A DNA stretch of 64,000 nt from Centroberyx gerrardi (lineage: Eukaryota > Chordata > Actinopteri > Beryciformes > Berycidae), in assembly GCF_048128805.1 (NCBI RefSeq), contig NC_136003.1, forward strand, positions 26,162,885 through 26,226,884, given 5' to 3'. The notes under the pieces are model-generated. The model was given only the letters and a program-made list of their open reading frames with translations, searched no databases and was not told the origin of the DNA. Position numbers and translations under genes: made by a program. Positions 38,101 through 57,905 of this stretch are shown one piece after another (the first letter of the stretch is position 1; each line of letters opens with the position of its first letter).

Positions 38101-41100
38101 ACTGGGGTGGTGGAACAGCTTGGACACATGAAGTTCGCCCTGGGAGGCAGAGGGAGGGAAATTACACCGTGTTAAGTCAAGCTGACTGAGAAAAAGATCC
38201 GATGATATTGAATCTAATTAGGCATAGAAGGGTGAGCAGGCAGACAGGAAAGTTAATCAGAGAACGGACACGAGGGTTACATAACTAGTCCCAAATGTGA
38301 AGTAATGAGATGAGAGGAGAGCTTTCTGTCCCCTGACAACACAGAGGTAAAGACTCATAGGAGGCTGAATGACACAGACTGATGGGACAGAGGGATGACA
38401 GAGGGATGATGGAAGAACGATGCAGACCTGCAGGTATGTGACCATGTCATTAGTACAGGACTCCAGGTCGATCCGGCGGATGGCTACATGCTCCCCTGTG
38501 GGTCTGTACCGGGCCAGGTTCACAGTCATCAAGTCCTCCAGGCCCCGGCCTAACACACAGACACATATTTCATTATAAAACACTTTCAAGTCAAATTAAC
38601 TGAACACCAGTCATTATGAAACAGTTATTTTCTGGCCCTCAGTTCTGATTGGCTTAATAATGTTAAAAGCTGTTGATAAATCAATTATACCGGGACCTGC
38701 ACTTAAAGTCTGCACTTAAATGTGATTTTAGAAGAGCTAAGAGGGTTTTAAGCCTAACATCACCTCTTAGCTGTTCTAAAAATGACTGTAATCCACAGCC
38801 TCTCATGGTTTACTGCTTATCAAAACTGAATAAAACATCTGTGTCTTGCATCGATACGAGCAGCCAAGTCACGGCTGGCTTAAAGTCGGGGCGTGTCTCT
38901 GGACTTCACTGACCGATAACGGTGAGGAGCTCGTAGGCGCTGCTGTCAGGGAGGAAGCTGCCCATGGTGTCCCGGCGTGGGAGGGAGGTCAGGCTCTCCT
39001 GGCTGTCCTCATGGGCCTGGAGGTGGAGGGGAGGAGACAGAGTGGATGAAGATTGGCTGTGACACGTGTAAAGGGCTTGTGAGAGTGACTACCGGAGGCT
39101 TGGTCATACGCGTGATGACTGATGCAAGATCAGCCAAGGACGGGCTATGTGGGCCTGAGTGGATTACTGGAGAGTGGACGTTGTCGACTATCCTATTTAT
39201 CACTCACTCATGTCACCCGTAAATCAGACTTTGTTGATGTAAGCCACTGAATGCCAGTGCACACGTGAGATTAGAGTCTGTCTAGACACATGCAGTGATT
39301 TCTGTGCCCTTTAAAAGACACCCAAACAAGGTGTGTTAGCATGACACACTGCACTTTCCAAAGAAACAACAGGAATTAGACAATAGTAGTAGTAGACAAT
39401 AGTAACACAAAACCGTACTGTCAATCAAACCATCACTGGCAAAATGCTTCATCATAGCAAATACAAGTGAGTATCTAGGCCTAGTGATCAAAACATATTC
39501 CAACACCCTGTCCATTCCAAGGAGAATACAACTCAATATAAGAATTTGCATGTTATTCCTATGGCCCAAAATAGTTAAATTAGTATTTTTGGAGGAATAA
39601 CATTGTTAATTCTTAAAAGAAGCATTATTTCCATTACAAATAGTAGGTTTTGTTGTCCATGTGCAGAAATCGAAGAAATATAAAATAAAACTGTAATCAC
39701 CGAGTATGGCCTATGAATAGCCTTTGCTTTTATGCGTTTAGTTGTAAATTCTTTTAGGGCCCACACTCGTGTGTAGGAAAACATATTATTCTTGGCTGTG
39801 AGGACTCCTGAATTCCATCAAATTACAGCCATTCAAATGATGGAAATGGGCAGGCGGCAGTAGCAATAGCATTTTATTTCCTTGGTGCAAAAAAGAAAGC
39901 AAGCTGTATGAGCATTTGGGGTGTTTCCATGGTGACCAGTGTGGAGAAGCGCATTCAAAGAATTAGTGTATAGACAGTGCACATAGTGCAGTCCAGGAGC
40001 ATAATTTTAGCCTAAGATGACGCGTTCAACTCTGAGAACATTGTCACAGATAAAAGCAAGAGTTGTTTCATGAGTGGACAGTGCATGAGACTCAGAAAGG
40101 TGGGATGTTCAGCCAAATGATGCCTTCGCCATGGCAACACATCGGCTTTCTGAGTAAAGTTATGCACTTTACATTATAACTTGGCACAGCGGCACTGTCA
40201 GACATGCTGTGGAAGCCATCTGAAGTACACCGGTCAAGTGAACATTCATCAACGCTGATTTTAACAAGGCTTCCCATCCTAATTGTGTGGGTAGTGCAGA
40301 AGTTGCCATGATGATCAGGCTCAGACGGGGTTGCCATGCATTGCCAAAGCTGAACACATGGAACTCCATCCATTCCATCCATCTGCAAAGTGTGACATTA
40401 CCAAACCACCAACAATTCGACAACAGGCCGTAGACACAGACAGGGAGTGTCGCAAGGCAAACGCTCAGTACTCACAACACAGAACGGTTTAATCAAAAAT
40501 TAGTCAAGACTTTTAGTGAGGGACTAAAGACGCCACGAACCAAAACAGTGCAGGTTACCTGGAGCAGAGCGTGTTAACCGCACACTGAGGATTCAGACAG
40601 GACGGTTTAGACAGGCTGTACGAGAGGATTATGTGCTCTCTCTTAGAAAGAAAACTACAGGTAGAGGTACAATCCCAGTAATAAAAATAGTGATATTTCT
40701 CATATCACTGTGAGGAAGCCCCGTGTCAATCCCCTTTCTCTGTCTTCCTCCTGGGATATTATCATCATGACTGTACGCTCTACCGTTTCCCCATCCTCCC
40801 CAACAGAAACAGAAGTGAGGTGAGTGGGATGGCCTTCTGAGCGATAAGCATGTGCAGCGGTGTCATGAACCGGAAGCTCATGCATTAAAAGTGCAAAGCC
40901 TCAGGGCCGGTGAATTCTTTCACATATATACATATAATCTCGCAATGTGCGCACACACACACATGCACGCACACACACAAAAGGCACATGGGGGATGATA
41001 AAGCAGTGACAGGAGTACCACACTTACTTTCCTGTGAGAGAGTCCCTGAGCTTGCTCTGGGGTAGAAAAACCACATCAATGACATAAAAACACATACACA

Positions 41101-43788
41101 CACACACACACAACAAGAGAAGGATCTGTGTTTAGAGCAGCTCTTCAACTGGGAGGTGCAGCGTCTCGTCTTGGGAGCTTGCTGCAGACTGACTGTGATA
41201 GATGGCCTTTGCCTGGCCTCCCTCAATCACTAATAGGATTTGTCTAAACCAGCAGTTCAGTCTTTAAGGTGACGATCCACAAAGGGATACAGCATTATCA
41301 ATACAGACAGTTTTGGCATTAACTCGCCATGGCAGTCAAATCAATGTGATTAAACTGCATTACTTCCCTCTCCCTCGTTTGCGGCCATAAAAATGAATTC
41401 TACCTGACCTCATAAATTGCTCTCTTCTGCATAAAAGCCTTGATGAAATATTTGCAAAGCAAAACTTTAGATTCATGTAGAAATGAAAAACAATCTAGCT
41501 AAAAACCAGCGACCCTATGCATGTTCTTTCAGAATATTATGTAATGCAATGAGACCAGAGCACAGCCAAAACAAAAATTATACAGTTGAACAAACATGCA
41601 ATATTATGCAATGATAGGCCAGCAAGAAAATGAAGATGAGGCGAAGCTTGCAAACAAAGCTTAAACCACCCCAGATCCTTTCTATTAACACCTGACATTC
41701 AATAATCTCTCTGCCAGAAATATTATATCAGAATAATATGTTATAAATGTTGAGTCATGGTGTGACAAGAATTATCGTCCTACATTTCCTGCCATCGTGC
41801 CTCTTGGAATGGAATAGGTGTGAGATTGCAGGGATGAATAATTGTATGTGTTGTAACTGTTACAGTCAGATAAGATCCCAGTCGCTTGAATTGAACAGAC
41901 AGGCAATGTGCAAAAGGTTTAGTGACTTCACTCAGTAGTCTCACGCTGATTTCACAGTCAGTACGTGTATGAACAACAGCTTCAAGTCAGCAGTTTGTGG
42001 ACAATAGTCCTTCTCTCGCAAACAAAATTAGCAACATAACCCAGCGGCGTCCAATCATGTGCCATGGAGGGCCAACAGTCTGCAGGTTTTCCTTCCAACC
42101 AATCACTGCACCAGGTGATTTCACTAATAATCTGCTCCCTCTCTGCTTGAAGGTGTGCTAATCAGTGAAATCAGCTGCTGTAGTGGTTGGTTGCAAGGAA
42201 AACCTGCAGACTCTTGGATTTCCGACATCAGTGGATTCGCTGCAGTGTTTACCGCCTGTGTTCACACACTTCCGCAATTCGTGATGCCTTAACAGCCACA
42301 AACAATCAATATCACACAACCTTTTTTTTTTTTTACACTTTTTACACAGCCAGAAGAAGCATTAGTTACGATGGCACAGACTCTCTGTGTGACAAGACCA
42401 CAGGACACATTAACACGCGACTGATTTTGTCTCTAATAAATTCTGTACTCTGATAAATTTTTGCAGCACACAGAAACAATGAAGCTAACGCACACTGAAA
42501 GACAGGGAATACATAGCGGACAGACTGAATAGAAAAATTTCAAATTGTAATTCAAGGATGATGTGTTAGAAGCAGAGCAAAGCAATCACTCGTTGAGAGC
42601 AAAGCTTCAATTGGAACTGAATGTTTTTTTTGTTTGTGCCAGACAGTCATACAGCTGATGAAGGGCCTAATGTGTAAGCAGAGATTTGGGAATGTTGAAC
42701 CCTTTCAGTGTAACCTGGCTTGCCTCGGACCTCACCTCCAAATAACTCCAAATCCCGCAGGCTCTCCACACTCAATTTCTCTGATACCCAACGCTGACAG
42801 ACACAGAGGGTTAATTACAGACATGGAAAAAAAAGAGAGAAATGCAAGGAGAATAAGGAAAGGTTCCACAGCAACATGATCACATGTGAAGCTTCTGAAT
42901 AATGATGGTTCATTCTAACGGCTATCTAACTTGTGTGGCTGTGTTTAAAAGTTTCTTAAATGGGATTGCTGATCTCGTTCAGCCACTAATCCTTTTGCAA
43001 GCTCCATTCAAAAATCTGACAACTCAATGTGGCCCTTATAGGGTCCACTAGCTTTTTTTTTTTTTTTTTTTTTACTTTTTAGTCCTACTTTTACTCTTAT
43101 GTTTTATGACATTTTTTTAAACTCTGTTGGTGATTTTATCTTGTTTTGTAAAGCACTTTGTAACCTTGTTTTGAAAAGTGCTATATAAATCAAGTTTATT
43201 ATTATCATTATTATTATTGTCATACATATCGCTTAGAAAATGGCAACGTCCTTTTCTGAATTGTTAGCCTAAATTCAAATTGCCTCTCCTGTCATTCCCA
43301 CAAGCACGAAAATACACCAAGGTAGGCCGTAGAAAGCATGTGAGCCAATTCTAAAGTTAAATTTTTTTTTAAATAAGTGCTGCTGGATGGATCATATGTA
43401 CGCCAAATTTACCAGTGGACCTTAACAATTCATAAAAGGTATGAGAAGTATGAACGTTTGCTGATATGCAAGGCCACATTAGACTGCCAGATTTCTGAAT
43501 GGAGCTTTGCATGATGTTATCTCCACACAAGAGAGAATGGCACATATCAGCACTCACCATATACAAACATCAGTTGGTGAAAAGGCAACCTGGCCCCTGC
43601 TAAGCACATATATATTACAAGAAGCTTTATAAATATATCTCCACATTATTGTCAGATAGTGATGCTAAATGCTGTGCCTGGCTGATTGCAATCTGAGCTA
43701 AGAAAGCTGTCCTACAATCAGTGATGGAGTATATGTCTAAAATAATGGCCGTAAGTAGTGCTTGACAATCACTTACAAGAAAAGACAT
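35113..43788 (-). CDS. strada: STRADA, STE20-related pseudokinase adaptor alpha, complete, 10 coding exons, about 399 aa
   Basis: Coding exons: 43777-43788 (MSFL), 38914-39016, 38428-38549, 38031-38139, 37779-37902, 37322-37493, 36955-37059, 36277-36530, 36131-36173, 35113-35268 (TGA); 1200 bp in frame. Matches to human [143 protein letters not shown] and LDVDDWDF at the C-terminus. Family role: with MO25 it binds and activates the tumour-suppressor kinase LKB1. Pseudokinase signs are visible: Arg at the VAIK lysine site (VAIRRI), HRS in place of HRD, and SGLRS in place of DFG. The C-terminal WDF corresponds to the MO25-binding WEF of human. The 12-base first coding exon is directly followed by GTAAGT. 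Upstream UTR exons were not located. Confidence 0.93.
35580..36115 (+). mobile_element. Remnant of a PIF/Harbinger DNA transposon (transposase fragment)
   Basis: The plus strand reads [20 protein letters not shown], then [17 protein letters not shown] and then, in another frame, [19 protein letters not shown] and [17 protein letters not shown]. These correspond to the N-terminal and DDE-region motifs of Harbinger-type transposases (usual forms: LRFLATG, SGSxYFNYKGTHS, LMAVVDANY). The piece between FPNC and the SGS motif, normally IGAIDGKH, is missing, and the reading is split between frames, so it is dead. It sits in the last intron of strada, opposite strand. Confidence 0.75.
37572..37753. 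mobile_element. Short inverted-repeat element
   Basis: AAGGTTAGACTGATAT on the left and ATATCAGTCTAACCCT on the right are near-perfect inverses 180 bp apart, in a strada intron. A diverged relative may lie at about 51178-51612 (TTAGGGTT, GATACCAATATTTTTGG, CTGATATTTCGG). Confidence 0.6.
41028..41056 (-). CDS. strada: Candidate 29-bp microexon of strada
   Basis: A pyrimidine-rich acceptor (TTTTTCTACCCCAG) and a strong donor (GTAAGT) bracket 29 bases. Read so that it ends in phase 0, it encodes QAQGLSHRK just before AHEDSQESL; human STRADA has a similar RRK followed by TNDASSESI. Since 29 is not a multiple of three, it fits only if another exon of 3n+1 length precedes it, which I could not find. 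Direct splicing from MSFL would break the frame. Confidence 0.3.
42045..42215. mobile_element. Foldback-type repeat
   Basis: GTCTGCAGGTTTTCCTTCCA on the left is mirrored by TTGCAAGGAAAACCTGCAGA on the right, with internal GGTGATTTCACTAAT against ATCAGTGAAATCAGC. Non-coding, in strada intron 1. Confidence 0.6.
42999..43508. mobile_element. MITE family A, copy 2, carrying an inserted retroposon tail
   Basis: AAGCTCCATTCAAAAATCTG on the left faces ATTTCTGAATGGAGCTT on the right. Between them (about 43035-43220) are a poly-T run and TTTGTAAAGCACTTTGTAAC with a TTATTATTATC tail, typical of an inserted LINE-like 3' end. Confidence 0.6.
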
Positions 43789-43809
43789 GGATCCTGTTGA
43801 ATGGGTAAC

Positions 43810-46104
43810 CTATAATAAAAAAAAAAAAACATCCAGGGAATATCTGTGGAGAAAAGCAGAACCACTGTGAAAGAGGAGGATGGAGGGCTTTCTTGGTCAC
43901 CTTCTGCTGGGACCATTGAAAAGTCGCTTCTGGTTGGTTGATCATGCTCATCACCGCTACTACACCAGATGGCTGACAGAATACTAATAATATCATGAAA
44001 ATGTGCACATTTTCATCTGTAGACCCTAAATGATACTCAGAAGTTTGATTATGTGAAATTGTATCAATTGTGTTTTTTCTACGGTGGCCAACACATCAGC
44101 TTTCTTTGTCTTACGATACGATATGAATACTTATTCCTATGACAATATTATCAAACAATCTGTGGTAACCTAGAGTTTACCAGCCAGTCAATATCATTCA
44201 ACAACGTTGATTTGAATGGTGATGGTAATACCCCAGTCCTAGCAGTGCTGATTCTGTGGTTAAAACCAATCAACATTAGCTAGTTAGTTATGTGCCTCGC
44301 TCTGCGATGTCAGTGTGCTGTTTTCGACATCAGCTTCCCTTCAACAGCCCAAGGAAATTACAGAACAGTTGCCTAGTTAACTGGACAATAGTAGCTACAG
44401 TAAAACAATTACCTTAGAGCAGTTTCGTCATTACCAGAGCTAACGGTATTTTGAGGACGACTCCGAATTTTGCCATGATGGAGGGAACAAGCTTAGAAGC
44501 TAACGTTACCGTTAGCTAGCTATCCTCCTGACTCACGTTAATAATCATATCAGAAAGTAATTTACGAATGCCTTAATAACTTACCTGTATAGTGCTTTGA
44601 CCAGCAATGTCTGGTTAGAGTAAAATTCTAGTTTTTTGGATAACTTAGTTAGCTAGCCATCCTTTCCAGTGGGGTGTTTTTGACAGCTCTCCGCTACGGT
44701 TGGTTGAGAGGCACCCTGTCGCACACAAACGACGACACACACGTAAAAAAAATTGCGCGCACTGATGACACAAGCACCGCTGAGGTCCAACTGTGAAAAC
44801 AGGAGCTCTCACTAGCATCAGTAAACAGGTAAATACGGCTTGATAATCACTATAACGGAATTATCGATACACACAGTTCATAAATAACTTATGATAGACT
44901 GCCTGTGTTTTTGGAGGGCACCCTAACTAAACAACATTTACTGCAAGTCGTCGAGCGTCACCTCGCACACCCACATCGTGGCCCTGTTTTGCGGCCTTGA
45001 GCTACTTATTAGACGCCCGATTTTTAAGAAGTGTTGTCAAACTGATAACTTTATAAGTAGTCAGTCCGAACCCAAGCTAGCCCTAGGCTCTCGCTGCCTT
45101 TCCAGGAAGGTATTTAGCAAGTCGCTAGCTAGCTGCTTGCTAGCCTCGTTACGTGCCTCTCTCACCCTCATCCCAGCTACTACAGTTATCTTGTATGGAA
45201 AGAACGTCACGCCAAACTCCACTCAAAAATCTATCAATTAAAGGTAGCCTTGCGGCAAACGTAGAACATGAATTAAGACTTATTACGAACGGATAGTGTC
45301 CACTGACATTTTTGTTTTGAATATGATCCGCTAACCGAAATGTAACTGTATTTCAGTTACATTCCAACTTGGTTTACGCTGCTTGCTACTGCCCACCACG
45401 GTGTATTTTGGTGGAGGAAGATTGCTTGAATAACACGCGAATCGTTCTAAAGGTTGGAATTTTATTGAATTTAAAACTGCTTGGTAAATTATATGTATCC
45501 CGAATTTATCCGCGGAATCTTACGATACGATGTATGTATGTTTGTCAAACGGCACATTAAATTGCAAGATTTCTGAATTGAGCTCACAGCAGGAGATGAG
45601 GCTACTCCTCTACCTGACCCGCAACGGCCGGTCGTATCAATTTGTGCTGCTTTCGCTGTGGTAATCTTGGGTTGAAAGGACCGTTGTTTCCATAGTAGAG
45701 AAACTCTATTCAATGAACCGTTAGTGGCCAATCTTCAATTTGGCATGCGAATAATCCGCCAAGCACTTTATTTCAATAGAATTTTAACTGTTAGGATTGG
45801 TTCTCCTGTTATTCCCACTATCTTCTTCCACCAAAATAGACCATGGAGAGTGAAGACGAGCAGTATAAACCAATCTAAAAGCTGAAATTTTACTGAAAAA
45901 AGTGATTCTTCGTGTACCGAATTGAAGAGAGGCTTCTAACAATTCAGAAATGGCCTCAAGTCATATTTTATATGGTACATGTTTGCCAATAAGCAAGGCA
46001 GACGTTAAATTGACAGATTTTTTTATGTATTTGGTGTGACAACATGTCATGTATCAGGGCTATGCAAGACCAGTAGTTGAGTTGTTTCCCCGCTGTTTCT
46101 ACAG
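43810..46104. promoter_or_regulatory. Divergent upstream region of strada and ddx42
   Basis: The first coding exons of strada (43788, minus) and ddx42 (46112, plus) face apart. A 3' splice site (CTGTTTCTACAG) at 46104 just before the ddx42 ATG implies an upstream non-coding exon; one possible donor is GGAAG|GTATTT at 45110. MITE family A copies occupy 45212-45584 and about 45735-46025. Exact transcription starts cannot be read. Confidence 0.4.
45212..46025. mobile_element. MITE family A, copy 3 plus a partial copy
   Basis: CCAAACTCCACTCAAAAATC at 45213 faces AAGATTTCTGAATTGAGCT at about 45566-45584. A second piece at about 45735-46025 resembles the interior of copy 1 (CCAAGCACTTTATTTCAATA; GTACCGAATTGAAGAG). 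Located just upstream of the first coding exon of ddx42. Confidence 0.55.
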
Positions 46105-46111
46105 CACAGCT

Positions 46112-53769
<7,658 letters not shown>

Positions 53770-54691
53770 AAAAAAAAAAAAAAAAACACCGATAGCAAAA
53801 TATCTGCAACCAACTGCTCCTCGGTGAGCTTGTCTGTTCTGTAGGCCGACGGCAGGGCAAAGCAGAGGAGGCCGACAAGCACAGGAATTTAGGGCTTATT
53901 TTGTGGACTTTGGAGGGAAAGGCACTGAAGATGCTGTCAGACTGCTAAGGAATTTATGATGGTGAGCTCTGTGATTCGGTCAGAGCTCGACCCCGGCGTC
54001 AGGTAGACCGAGACATGCAGTTCAGAGACGGCCGCTGTACATAAACCATCAAGACTGTTATTCTATCAAGTCAATAGAATCGAGCAATAGAGCTGTAATT
54101 GATTCTGATGTCGGTAAACACTCCCAAGTTAGGATGTGTTGGTTGTCGTCTTGTTTTCTCTCACTGAGCTCCTACATGCTTTTGTGCTTGCAAAACTGAT
54201 GCTGTATTTTCCTAATGGATCTTTGACAACTGTGTGTGTGTGTGTGTGTGTGTGTTTTGTTAATCTACAATGCTAACTCTTTGTTAGAACGGTTTCATTT
54301 TTGAAGGCGCTCCATGGCAAATTACATTCATGATATGTACATGTCAAAAAAAAAGATAGATTTTTGTGTCTTGTATTCAAGTTTTAGTGAAGTGCCTTTC
54401 CTTGGCATTTAGTGTTTCTATGCTTTTGAAATTATTTTCGTCAAGCTGCATCTGTTTGTATGAGAAGAATTTCAAGTGTTCGTTCACAAGTGGATAATGT
54501 GAAGTTTTGATTAAAAGACTCCCTTGTCATCTATTTTTGTATCTATTATCTATGGCCGTTCTTCAACTATTTTATTCATTCTATTTTCCCACCGAAAAAG
54601 CATCTGCACAGCTAGTTTAACTGAACATGAGCTCAGTTAAGTGTTTAAATGCACTCATATGGAAAAAGATTTTGTTTTTCTCTGATCATGA

Positions 54692-54697
54692 AATAAA
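54692..54697 (+). terminator. ddx42: Poly(A) signal of ddx42
   Basis: AATAAA about 920 bp after the stop codon, giving a 3' UTR of roughly 0.95 kb that contains a GT microsatellite at about 54230-54255. Confidence 0.55.
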
Positions 54698-54780
54698 TCT
54701 GGAACACCTATTCTCATCTGGTTATTTTCTACATTTAGTTTTGATTGGTTTAAGTTTCTTGTCCTGTCTATTATGTGCGA

Positions 54781-55065
54781 TAGTGCTGAAACGATTAATT
54801 GATTAGTCGATTGACAGAAAACTCAAGTAATCAAGTATAAATCAAGTAACGATACCAAACATTTGCAGGTTACAGCTTCACAAATGCTAAGATTTGCTGC
54901 TTTTCTCTGTTTCATATCACTATAAAATGAATCTTTGGGGTTTTTTTGGCTGCTGGTCGGACTAAGCCATTTGAAGAATCTCTTTGGGTTCTGGTAACTT
55001 GTGATGGCATTAATTTTGTCATTTTATAGACTAAATTATGAATCAAAATAATCGTAATAAGCAAC
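54781..55065. mobile_element. Degenerate copy of a GCTGCAACGATTA-type element
   Basis: GTGCTGAAACGATTAATTGA at the left and AATAATCGTAATAAGCAACA at the right, with ATTTTATAGACTAAATTATG inside, match the better copy at 60208-60563. Intergenic, just past ddx42. Confidence 0.55.
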
Positions 55066-55069
55066 ATGT

Positions 55070-55963
55070 TTCACAGATCGTCCACTGACACAAAGGGAAG
55101 ATGGGATTGAGGTTTGGCCTGGGTGGCAGCTACTTCGTGAGCGTCACCGCTGATAAACCGCTGAAGGCTAGATGCAGCCACTAGTAAGCTGAGACAGTTG
55201 GCTGGCAGCCTCTATCTGAAGCACTTTGAAGATACGAGTTCAGACTGAGAGCCAGAGGGAACGATACCTGGCTGCCCGCCTGCCTGTTATTATGTTTACC
55301 TGGCAGGTGAAACTACAATGCACAACACACAGGAGGATTTTCATTCAGTGAGCTCCACCCCAGCTCATGATAGCACCAACACCATCCCCCATTCACAACC
55401 TCACTCCACTCCTGTTTCAGTGTGAAGGGAGAATCTGACATCTGTTTTCAGTTAGCGGACGGTGGGTTCACCCCCAGCTACATACATAAACTTATGGAGG
55501 CAGCACAATTGATTAAGACAACTGAAGGAATTTCACGCACACCTCTACTACTATTCTCAACTTTCCTCATTGTGTTGTTATATCAAACAGGCCTACATAC
55601 TGTATGCACTGTTTGAATGACATAGCTGATCACTGAACAGCTCTAAACACCTTTTGTGGAGACACGTTGCATCTTGTTTTGCATGTCAGACTAGATGCTG
55701 TAAATGTGGCCTAGGTTGCAGTGAGCTGCTGAGGAATTAAAGATTAAGAGATCCATGCATTGAGCTCTTACAAACTGTTGCGACAGTGCAAAAGGGTTGC
55801 TCACACACTGGGATAGCTCAGAGTGTAGAGAAAAATTGATTTATTGTATTTAGATGTCTGAATAAATGTCAAAACATGAAAGAATTATAAGATCTGGTTC
55901 AATATATAATATCAATGTATAAAATCAGTGAACCCCATTTTCCACAGTGCTCCTGCACTCTCC

Positions 55964-56053
<90 letters not shown>

Positions 56054-56260
56054 CATATTGCACTACTAGGTCAGGACTATTTTTGTCGTGATTGTCTTTA
56101 TGAATTATTAAATTGGGAAAATAAATAATAAAATATGATTTATTCACTCTTCAATGCAGTAGCTCTAATGATGGAATGGCACAGAAAAATTGTTGGCCTT
56201 GCCTTGAATAAAATGAAAACCTTGGTATTTCAGCAGAGGGAGGAGAGAGGTGGGGGTAGA
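55070..56260. other. Intergenic region after ddx42
   Basis: No exon recognised. It contains a compound (GT)n(GA)n microsatellite at about 55965-56050. Confidence 0.5.
55965..56050. repeat. Compound (GT)n(GA)n microsatellite
   Basis: About 44 bp of GT repeats followed directly by about 40 bp of GA repeats. Confidence 0.95.
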
Positions 56261-56970
56261 TGCTGCCTTCAAGTGCTCCTCGTAGGCTCCTATTCCTAGA
56301 GACATGACAACTAAAAGTGAAATATAACTGAAAATAGAAACATACAACAATACGAATAATTTACATAGTACGCCAAATAATAGCGTGTGATAATAAAACA
56401 CATATATTTTGCTCAATGCTCATCAGGCAATACTAATGTAATTGATGTTTTTGTAATTAATTTATTAAAAGATGTTGTATACCGATGTCACAGAAAATTT
56501 CCACTTTCCCAGTCGTATAGTCGCATATTCTTCTAATTTCTTGATATTTTTCTAATTTTTCACTTTATTCATACTGAATACATTTCAAATGTTGGTATTT
56601 TTTTCATATTGTACATTCATATTGTTATTTCTTTACTTTACCTCGGTACCCTCTGCTATTATTTTGCATACCGTCAGAGTAGTTCATTTTCATTGCTGTA
56701 CATAATTTTCATTCATACATTTCTACTTAACACGCTCTAGTGTTGAAATTCTCAGTTGCGTTACATTTAAATACCCCATATGTTATATTTTTTATTTATG
56801 ATCTATTTTTCTTTGTTGTACCCTATTAATTTCTCGCGCTGCGCGCCCCAGATTCATTAAAGTTGATGAATTTCTCATCTTATCTTATTGTCTTAGCTGA
56901 TCTTTGCTGGGGTTGTTCAGAAGCGTTCCAGTCGTAATTCCGATATTTCCGACAGCCCTTGAACGCATCA
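56261..56970. mobile_element. MITE family C, copy 2, with an inserted retroposon tail
   Basis: TGCTGCCTTCAAGTGCTCCT at the left; GATATTTCCGACAGCCCTTG at the right corresponds to ATATTTCCGACAGCACCTGA of copy 1. Inside, 56530-56885 matches the LINE-like tail of 16140-16650. It ends about 250 bp before the putative first exon of the next gene. Confidence 0.55.
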
Positions 56971-57129
56971 GGAGACGAGAAGAACCAATAGCGTGCAACA
57001 TCCTGCTGAGGAAAAAAACGGGCTGTTGAAAACCGAGACGAGGAGGCAGATAGAGCCAAGCTGAGGGGAACTCGCCGGCACTGTGGCAAGCAGCTAATCT
57101 ACAACAAAGCCTCACAGAAAAACCACGGG

Positions 57130-57223
57130 GGAAACGAATGAGAGAGCAAATATCCGCCTCCACGCATTGAGTGAACGGACCCCGCGTTGTCATTCAGTTT
57201 ATCCCAGACAAGAAGCACAGATG
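57130..57223 (+). CDS. Putative 5' exon of an unidentified gene (ATG followed at once by a splice donor)
   Basis: GAAGCACAGATG is followed directly by GTGAGTG, a strong donor, so the coding part of this exon may be just the initiator Met. The surrounding 56.88-57.55 kb is richer in GC and CpG than its flanks and carries GTTAGCTCGC-type promoter sequence. The exon left boundary is arbitrary. No downstream coding exon was found to 64000, so the gene would have an intron longer than 6.7 kb. Human synteny near STRADA/DDX42 makes map3k3 one candidate; this is a guess. Confidence 0.35.
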
Positions 57224-57905
57224 GTGAGTGTTTTTTCTCGTCGGTTTGGACCGTTTGTTCCTGCAGCCTCCCCTCCCTCTCCTCTCCTCTCTCTGCTTTT
57301 TTTGTGATGAGGTGAGATGATGTCGGTCCACTCGCTAACGTTAAAGCTAGGTTAGCTCGCCAGGAGCCGCTTTGCTTTTAGCCACGGTATTAATATTAGC
57401 TGTAAACTGCAGTGTTTAGGCAAAGTAGAAGAAAATAAGTTTTTTTTGTTTTTACGTTAAAGAGCATTTAAACGCCGCCGACACGTTCCTCAAAATGCTT
57501 GCTAGCAGCGCGCCTCTGGTTTTAATCTCTATTAGTTAGCTTGCTTGCTAATTAATATCAAACAAGGTGATTTAATCTGCCTCATATATGGAAGATTCAT
57601 TATCCGCCCCAATATTAATAGCCCCAATTCTATGAAAGAAATTTATTTTTTTCTTCCCCTTATCTGTTTCACCCTCTCAACAGATTTGTCAATTGATTTG
57701 TGCTGTTATACGTGGCGTGATTTATTGTGTTGCCGATTTCCTTGGCTGAGTAGCAGTTGCCAACCATCACAGTTGAATGTGGTTCTTGGCTGATAAGTCT
57801 GAAGTCTGATTGTCCTGGTGTACAGCCTGCTTTGGTCTTAAGACAGTGTTACATAAAGGTCTGTGGCAAAGCAGGTCCATACAACAGCTAGGGAAGTAGC
57901 CTATA

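Larger units (their letters stand above)
39020..43770. other. Long strada intron 1 (between MSFL exon and the next coding exon)
   Basis: Apart from the microexon candidate at 41028-41056, CA microsatellites (about 40950-40980 and 41093-41113) and the repeats at 42045-42215 and 42999-43508, no gene signal is seen in this 4.7 kb. Confidence 0.5.

Noticed and set aside
44414-44478. Minus-strand ATG block MAKFGVVLKIPLAL before a GTAATG
   Set aside because: Phase and sequence do not fit the strada model; the MSFL exon matches the human start much better.
46049-46111. Upstream in-frame ATG for ddx42 adding 21 residues
   Set aside because: A splice acceptor (TTTCTACAG) lies between it and the conserved MNWNKGGPG start, so the extension is probably intronic.
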